Positions 53,523 through 57,444 of a stretch of 57,444 bases of DNA are shown piece after piece. Each line of letters opens with the position of its first letter. The stretch's first letter is position 1. The notes beneath the pieces are model-generated. The model did no database searches and was not told the origin of the DNA. It worked only from the letters and a program-made list of their open reading frames with translations. Position numbers and translations under genes: made by a program. Source of the DNA: Myxococcota bacterium (GTDB lineage: Bacteria; Myxococcota; Kuafuiibacteriia; Kuafuiibacteriales; Kuafuiibacteriaceae); NCBI GenBank assembly GCA_028289325.1, contig JANQQN010000583.1, positions 1-57,444 of the forward strand, given 5' to 3'.

Positions 53523-54716
53523 TCAGCTGATGGTGCGCAGGCTTTGAGGCCAGGGGTCGGAGAAGATGTCTCCACGTTGCCAGGCGGCGACTTCCTCTTC
53601 GGTGCACAAGGAACTTCGCAACGCGGCGGCAAAACGCTGGCAGGCGTCGGGCATGCCAATGAGGGTGAGCTCGTTGTTTCGGTCCCCGAAGATGGGGTGC
53701 TTTGCCCTAAGTCGCTTCGTAAGAAGGTCAACTTCCATGGGGAGCAGTTTACCGTAGCGGTTGTGGACAGCTTCGGCGGCCCAAAGGCCGGTGATTTCGA
53801 GGGCAATCTGGCTACCAGATTGTTGCCACAACAGGACGTCCGCAGGTCGAGAAGCGAGCCACAAAAAACCTTTAGTACGATACAGACCGGTACCTAGTTC
53901 GCGCCGACATATGTCGTATAGCCGTTCAGGATGAAAGGGGCGTGGGTCGCGCAGGACGATGGCCTCAACCTGATCGGCGGTAGGCCTGTCCAGGGTGAGG
54001 CCGAATCGATCGGCGCGCCTCTCAAGGTCTGTCAAGTTGGGCGCGGGCGTGGCGTCAAGCTGCGGAAGAAGGAGCCCGGCATGCGCAGAAAGGCCGACCG
54101 TGGCCTGCGGCTGAAGTTTCCGCAGGGTTCGAACCTGGCCATCGACGACAGGCCGGGGCAGGGTGTCGATCTTCGTGAGAATGACTACGCTGGCGAAGAC
54201 AAGCTGCTCGGCGAGGATCCCGGCGGCATATCGGAGAGCGTCGTCAGCGGGCGCGATGGCTTCGCCGGTAAGGACTTGGCCATCGGCAAAATCGCGATGG
54301 AGATTCAGCGCATCAACGGTGACGACAAAGTGGCGTAGACGGAATCGATCATCCTGGGTGAGGGCCGAGATCAAAGGCCACGGCTTGGCCGCGCCGGTGC
54401 TTTCGCAGAGAATGTGCGGCGGAGGGGGATCCAGGGCTGCGATCTCCCCCAGCGCTCGACCCACCGATGCGTGGAGTTTCTCGCGTGCGTGGGGGCCATG
54501 GAGGGCCGCCACGCGATCGACCAGACGGCCAGGTTCAGGGTTGGAGGTGTCGTCCGAGAGAAGTTCAACATCGACACCAAGCTCGCTCAGGTCGTGAACG
54601 ATGATGGCGGCGTCACGTAAGGTCTCATCGTAACGCCAACGCCGGAGCAATGTGGTTTTTCCGGAACCGAGAAAGCCGCAGACAACCGTCAGAGGTAGTT
54701 TCTTAGATGAAGTCAT
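53523..54716 (-). CDS. COG0523 GTPase with CobW C-terminal domain
   Basis: 397-aa GTPase of the same superfamily as its convergent neighbour but with the standard layout. Walker A VVCGFLGSGKTTLLRRW, ILCESTGAAKPWPL (ExxG motif), ILTKID (NKxD variant), and a CobW_C domain with RDPRPFHPERLYDICRREL and YRTKGFLWLASRP. The CxCC metal motif is missing: the corresponding stretch reads IVHDLSELGVDVELL. Relatives of this type (ZigA/YciC-like) are induced by zinc starvation in other bacteria; no Zur box could be identified here. It is followed 235 bp upstream on the same strand by a DUF1826 gene, a common partner. Confidence 0.88.
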   Translation of the reverse strand: MTSSKKLPLTVVCGFLGSGKTTLLRRWRYDETLRDAAIIVHDLSELGVDVELLSDDTSNPEPGRLVDRVAALHGPHAREKLHASVGRALGEIAALDPPPPHILCESTGAAKPWPLISALTQDDRFRLRHFVVTVDALNLHRDFADGQVLTGEAIAPADDALRYAAGILAEQLVFASVVILTKIDTLPRPVVDGQVRTLRKLQPQATVGLSAHAGLLLPQLDATPAPNLTDLERRADRFGLTLDRPTADQVEAIVLRDPRPFHPERLYDICRRELGTGLYRTKGFLWLASRPADVLLWQQSGSQIALEITGLWAAEAVHNRYGKLLPMEVDLLTKRLRAKHPIFGDRNNELTLIGMPDACQRFAAALRSSLCTEEEVAAWQRGDIFSDPWPQSLRTIS

Positions 54717-54951
54717 TGAAGTTGCCAGGGCCTGGTCGGGAAAGACATCCTCGACCAGAGCGTAGCTCTGTTAGGGGTGACGGCCAAACGCAGCCTTGAC
54801 GACCCTGGCGTCGTGATAGGGCGGCAAGAGCGTTCGGCGGCTCCGGTCTCATCGCGTGTCTACTCTTGCTCATCCAACGAACGTCGGCGGCTCGGGCGAA
54901 GATCTGGGACGGCTCAGGTTCGCCCGCCTTGTCGTCTATCAGCCAACGCGC

Positions 54952-55662
54952 TTAGCAGCCGCAAGAATGCTCGTCGACTTTGAAGAGCAACCGACGGAGC
55001 GAGCGTCCAGCAATCGATGGCGACCGGTGGACCGCACCGGACCCGCGATTGCCGTCGAAGGCTTCCCCTTTAAGAAGCAGTACGTCACCAGCGGTGCAGT
55101 AATGCACTGCGTCTTGAACGCGCAGCACCGATCGATTCGCGGTTTCCGGGTCCACATCGGTACGGGCGAGGTTTTCGCGAGCCACGTCTTCGTTCCTCAC
55201 CCACTCGGTGCCGGGCCCCGCGTAGGTGCAGAGCAGGCGCACAGTGACGTTATCTGTATGAAACTTGCGGCATTTGTCGTGCGTTACCACTGCCAGCTGC
55301 GCGTGAAGATGGCTGCTGCCCAAGGCGGCAGAAAAGTCCGTTACGAGCGAAGCCATGTCGACTTCAAGGAACCGCCGGGCGACCGGATTGGATATCGGTT
55401 GAAGAAGCTCCGCGAGGTCGAGATTGTCCACGTCGATCACAACCTTACGTGCGAAGGTATCCCCTTCAGCGATCTCTCCCAGCGCGTCGGCCACCGACGG
55501 AGTGAAGGAACGCTTTAGCCAGAGCGCGTTCTCCCCCGGCGGAAGCAACGGAGCAAATGGACCGCGACCTCCGTCCCGCAGGCCGGACTGTGGCGGCAGC
55601 TGGGGTTGCAGCGGCCTGTCGAACACAGCGGATGACACTCCTCTCTCTAACCACGACCGCAT
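54952..55662 (-). CDS. DUF1826 family protein
   Basis: 236-aa protein with the DUF1826 pattern: LVTDFSAALGSSHLHAQLAV, THDKCRKFHTDNVTVRLLCT, then YAGPGTEWVRNEDV. The His/Cys residues in SSHLHA, KCRKFH and the terminal EHSCGC look like a metal site. DUF1826 genes are frequently found beside COG0523 GTPases in zinc-responsive loci, as here. The ATG at 55662 has no clear Shine-Dalgarno. Function not established; probably a zinc-independent or metal-handling enzyme of the zinc-limitation response (inference). Confidence 0.8.
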   Translation of the reverse strand: MRSWLERGVSSAVFDRPLQPQLPPQSGLRDGGRGPFAPLLPPGENALWLKRSFTPSVADALGEIAEGDTFARKVVIDVDNLDLAELLQPISNPVARRFLEVDMASLVTDFSAALGSSHLHAQLAVVTHDKCRKFHTDNVTVRLLCTYAGPGTEWVRNEDVARENLARTDVDPETANRSVLRVQDAVHYCTAGDVLLLKGEAFDGNRGSGAVHRSPSIAGRSLRRLLFKVDEHSCGC

Positions 55663-55844
55663 TGCATACGCAAAAGAACTGCGGTTATCGCGAAGCTACG
55701 CCGCCGCCATCGTGACTGGTAAACCCTGATCTGAGGGGATTGCGAGTAGTTGGCAGTGGGGCCCACCCGGAGCGATCGATGCACCGTCTACCACCTGCGC
55801 CTCGGATCGAACCCTTTCGGCGAGCACCGCGGACCGATGAGCGG

Positions 55845-56807
55845 CTAGATCCACATACTCCGATCGCTTTCGACCGCGAAGTAGTACCACTCAGCGTAGA
55901 TACTTGCTCCCGGATTGGGAAACACGATGAACCCGTCAGATTCAGCGAATACCTCAGCGCCGTTGCCGCGGATTCCGATCTTCTCGCCTTTCTTCAGTCG
56001 ATCGAAACTATTGAAGTTCCGAACCAGCGTATCGCCGTTGTCGAGTCGGTCCACCACATCCACCAGCTTCAGAAGTTCTACGTCCTTAGGTGGAGGGATC
56101 GGGACACCCTCAATGATACCGAGAAGCTTCAGGGTTTGGTCAATCGCGTATCTCGCGCGTTTAGACGCTTCAGGGTCATGATGTTGACCACACTCATAGG
56201 TGACGCCGTAGCCGCCTACGCTTCGCATGTACTCGGTGGTGCCGACGCCATAGTCTGTACTCAGCAGATGCGCGGATGAAGGCTGCTTGGATGCTTTACG
56301 TTGTCTGACTCCGTTCTCATAAACTTCCATCCAGCCTTCTAGGAAACGCTTTGCGCCGAGATGGAGGGCGAGCTTCGTTTCGCGTTCTTGAAACGCAAAG
56401 GGTTCGAGGCACTCCTGGTTATTCTTGGGGCCGATCAACGCAAACGGATCCCCGGGCGTATGAAACGAATGGAGATCCAGGAGCACGTCATGGTCGCGCA
56501 ACAGGGGGCAAAGCGCGTTCGCGATACTGTCCTCATAATCGGCGGGCTCAGCTTTAGGACCTAAGAATCGGTTCAGATTTCGATCCACCGCCCGTCGTCT
56601 TTGGTCGTAGGCTTCGGGGTTAGTGACCGGAACCAACGTGAGGGTCCCCGCTTTGACCTTAAGAACGCCGCTCTTCAGTTCCTCCAGCAGCGCGTGGATG
56701 GCCTCCGTGCCGCAGGTTTCGTTCCCATGGACCGCGCCGAGAACGATCAGCTTGGGGCCGGACGTGTCGCCTTGGAAACGAAAGCTCTGGAATCTCGTGG
56801 CAGTCAT
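55845..56807 (-). CDS. Succinylglutamate desuccinylase/aspartoacylase-family hydrolase
   Basis: 320-aa M14-like zinc hydrolase (AstE/AspA family) that cleaves N-acyl amino acids or peptides. LIVLGAVHGNETCGTEAIHA carries the His-x-x-Glu zinc ligands, AVDRNLNRFLG the substrate-binding DRNLNR, and VLLDLHSFHTPGDPFALIG the third ligand His. YMRSVGGYGVTYECGQHHDP holds the catalytic-side Glu. A C-terminal beta domain follows (GIRGNGAEVFAESDGFIVF). The start ATG is clear. The next gene upstream on the same strand ends 35 nt before it, so the two are likely co-transcribed. The natural substrate is unknown. Confidence 0.88.
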   Translation of the reverse strand: MTATRFQSFRFQGDTSGPKLIVLGAVHGNETCGTEAIHALLEELKSGVLKVKAGTLTLVPVTNPEAYDQRRRAVDRNLNRFLGPKAEPADYEDSIANALCPLLRDHDVLLDLHSFHTPGDPFALIGPKNNQECLEPFAFQERETKLALHLGAKRFLEGWMEVYENGVRQRKASKQPSSAHLLSTDYGVGTTEYMRSVGGYGVTYECGQHHDPEASKRARYAIDQTLKLLGIIEGVPIPPPKDVELLKLVDVVDRLDNGDTLVRNFNSFDRLKKGEKIGIRGNGAEVFAESDGFIVFPNPGASIYAEWYYFAVESDRSMWI

Positions 56808-56842
56808 CGCGAAGTTCTACAGCGATACGCGAGGAACTCAAG

Positions 56843-57085
56843 CTACGGCTGTCGAGGTGTTTCGCGTCCTTGGTTTGCGACTTCTGCTCGTGCCTGTTTG
56901 AACCACTCGATCGTGCGCAACCGGTGCTCATCGCCATACAGCGCAATGAACCGAGCCGTCGTTCGGTCTTGCGTATTCGAAAGCGCCGCGATGCGCTTTT
57001 CAACGTAGTCGGCGGTGAGGGGAATCTTGCATTTCACGGTTATGCAGTGCTTCCACTCCTCATAATTCCGGCAAAAAAATTCCAC
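56843..57085 (-). CDS. Small conserved-looking protein upstream of the AstE-like gene
   Basis: 80 aa, starting at a GTG with GAGGTG upstream. The sequence EFFCRNYEEWKHCITVKCKI with PLTADYVEKRIAALSN and ARFIALYGDEHRLRTIEWF has balanced composition and regular helices, and looks like a conserved small cytoplasmic protein rather than a shadow frame. It has three Cys. No function known. It is in an apparent operon with the hydrolase. Confidence 0.7.
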   Translation of the reverse strand: MEFFCRNYEEWKHCITVKCKIPLTADYVEKRIAALSNTQDRTTARFIALYGDEHRLRTIEWFKQARAEVANQGRETPRQP

Positions 57086-57272
57086 CGTTCACCTCATCCG
57101 AGTGTCAGCTCGACCAGCCACGTGAAGCCTTAGCACTCGTTGTTCATTGATGCAATTTATTTGCGTTAGAGCGGTCCCTCGTAAGTCGTGAACAGATGCA
57201 GCGGACATGCGTCACGTCACGACTTCGCTCGATTCCTCGGCGCAGCCCTCTCGTCGGAAAACGCAAAGCCTA

Positions 57273-57322
57273 GTACTCGGCGGCGGAAGTTCCGACGCAG
57301 GTCGGAACCCGGCGCGGAGTAC
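57273..57322. repeat. Nested inverted repeat (50 bp)
   Basis: Inner perfect stem GTTCCGAC/GTCGGAAC (57289-57296, 57301-57308, loop GCAG) lies inside an outer stem GTACTC/GAGTAC (57273-57278, 57317-57322). It forms an extended structure in RNA or single-stranded DNA. Confidence 0.55.
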
Positions 57323-57372
57323 GCAAGCGGAGGCTGCGGAGCGTCGAAGGCTGTACACGACAGGAGCGGGCG

Positions 57373-57405
57373 CGAGTAACGAGCCACGGAGTGGCTCGTT
57401 ACTCG
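57373..57405. repeat. Perfect 15-bp inverted repeat with 3-nt loop
   Basis: CGAGTAACGAGCCAC (57373-57387) and GTGGCTCGTTACTCG (57391-57405) are exact complements around GGA. The stem is strong but no T-run follows on either strand. The whole region 57086-57444 has no convincing gene. Confidence 0.7.
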
Positions 57406-57444
57406 CACCGAGTTCATCTAGTGGAACGTTCAGAGCGCAGCTCA

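Noticed and set aside
1-57444. tRNA, rRNA and CRISPR signals
   Set aside because: GGTTCGA-type matches (for example 54126) lie inside genes without a cloverleaf; no regularly spaced direct repeats were seen.

Overview
GC-rich bacterial chromosome segment. The many secreted lipoproteins with Asp- and Cys-rich ectodomains, the ECF sigma/caspase operon, the matrixin-VWA protease and the NtrC-type two-component pair suggest a myxobacterium-like deltaproteobacterium (Myxococcota or relative). This is inferred from gene style only: there is no rRNA or other phylogenetic marker in the window.

Layout. 1-3137 (minus): accD-accA-biotin-dependent carboxyltransferase (PycB/OadA-like) operon, cut by the left edge. 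3778-8965 (minus): a membrane-anchored TolB-like/TPR protein, a polytopic TIR protein, and two decayed copies of one rve-type transposase. 9044-12252 (minus): a two-gene secreted operon ending in an 894-aa matrixin-VWA protein. 12936-19264 (plus): five genes joined by 4-nt stop/start overlaps, encoding two paralogous lipoproteins, an ECF sigma factor, a single-pass membrane partner and a caspase-like lipoprotein. This is the most system-like locus in the window. 19338-28279: lipoproteins, an NAD(P)-binding oxidoreductase with a LysR remnant, a sucrose-phosphate synthase/phosphatase fusion, a third transposase remnant and a sialidase-like lipoprotein. 28313-31219: divergent histidine kinase and sigma54 response regulator.

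31503-41905 is accessory: an RNA-like element with competing stems before a DUF971 gene, a GNAT-GH13 fusion, a second TIR protein meeting a DUF89/ARMT1 gene at a shared CTAG stop, a sulfotransferase-like gene, msrB, and an HxlR regulator with a palindrome facing a membrane protein. 42024-49515: a sigma-factor fragment, citrate synthase, a complete FecCD/BtuCD-type ABC importer (binding protein, permease, ATPase) and a metallo-beta-lactamase-fold protein that has lost most metal ligands. 49730-57444: a large lipoprotein, a putative zinc-metallochaperone neighbourhood (two COG0523 GTPases, one with a long His-rich loop, plus DUF1826), an AstE/AspA-family hydrolase with a small conserved-looking partner, and two strong hairpins at the right edge.

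Functional threads: (i) central carboxylation/TCA metabolism (acc, carboxyltransferase, gltA); (ii) envelope sensing and proteolysis (ECF/caspase operon facing the matrixin operon); (iii) metal uptake and allocation (ABC importer, COG0523/DUF1826). Transposase, LysR, sigma-factor and repeat-protein remnants show repeated insertion and decay between the operons. Families are assigned by recognising motifs in the translations; no database search was possible.
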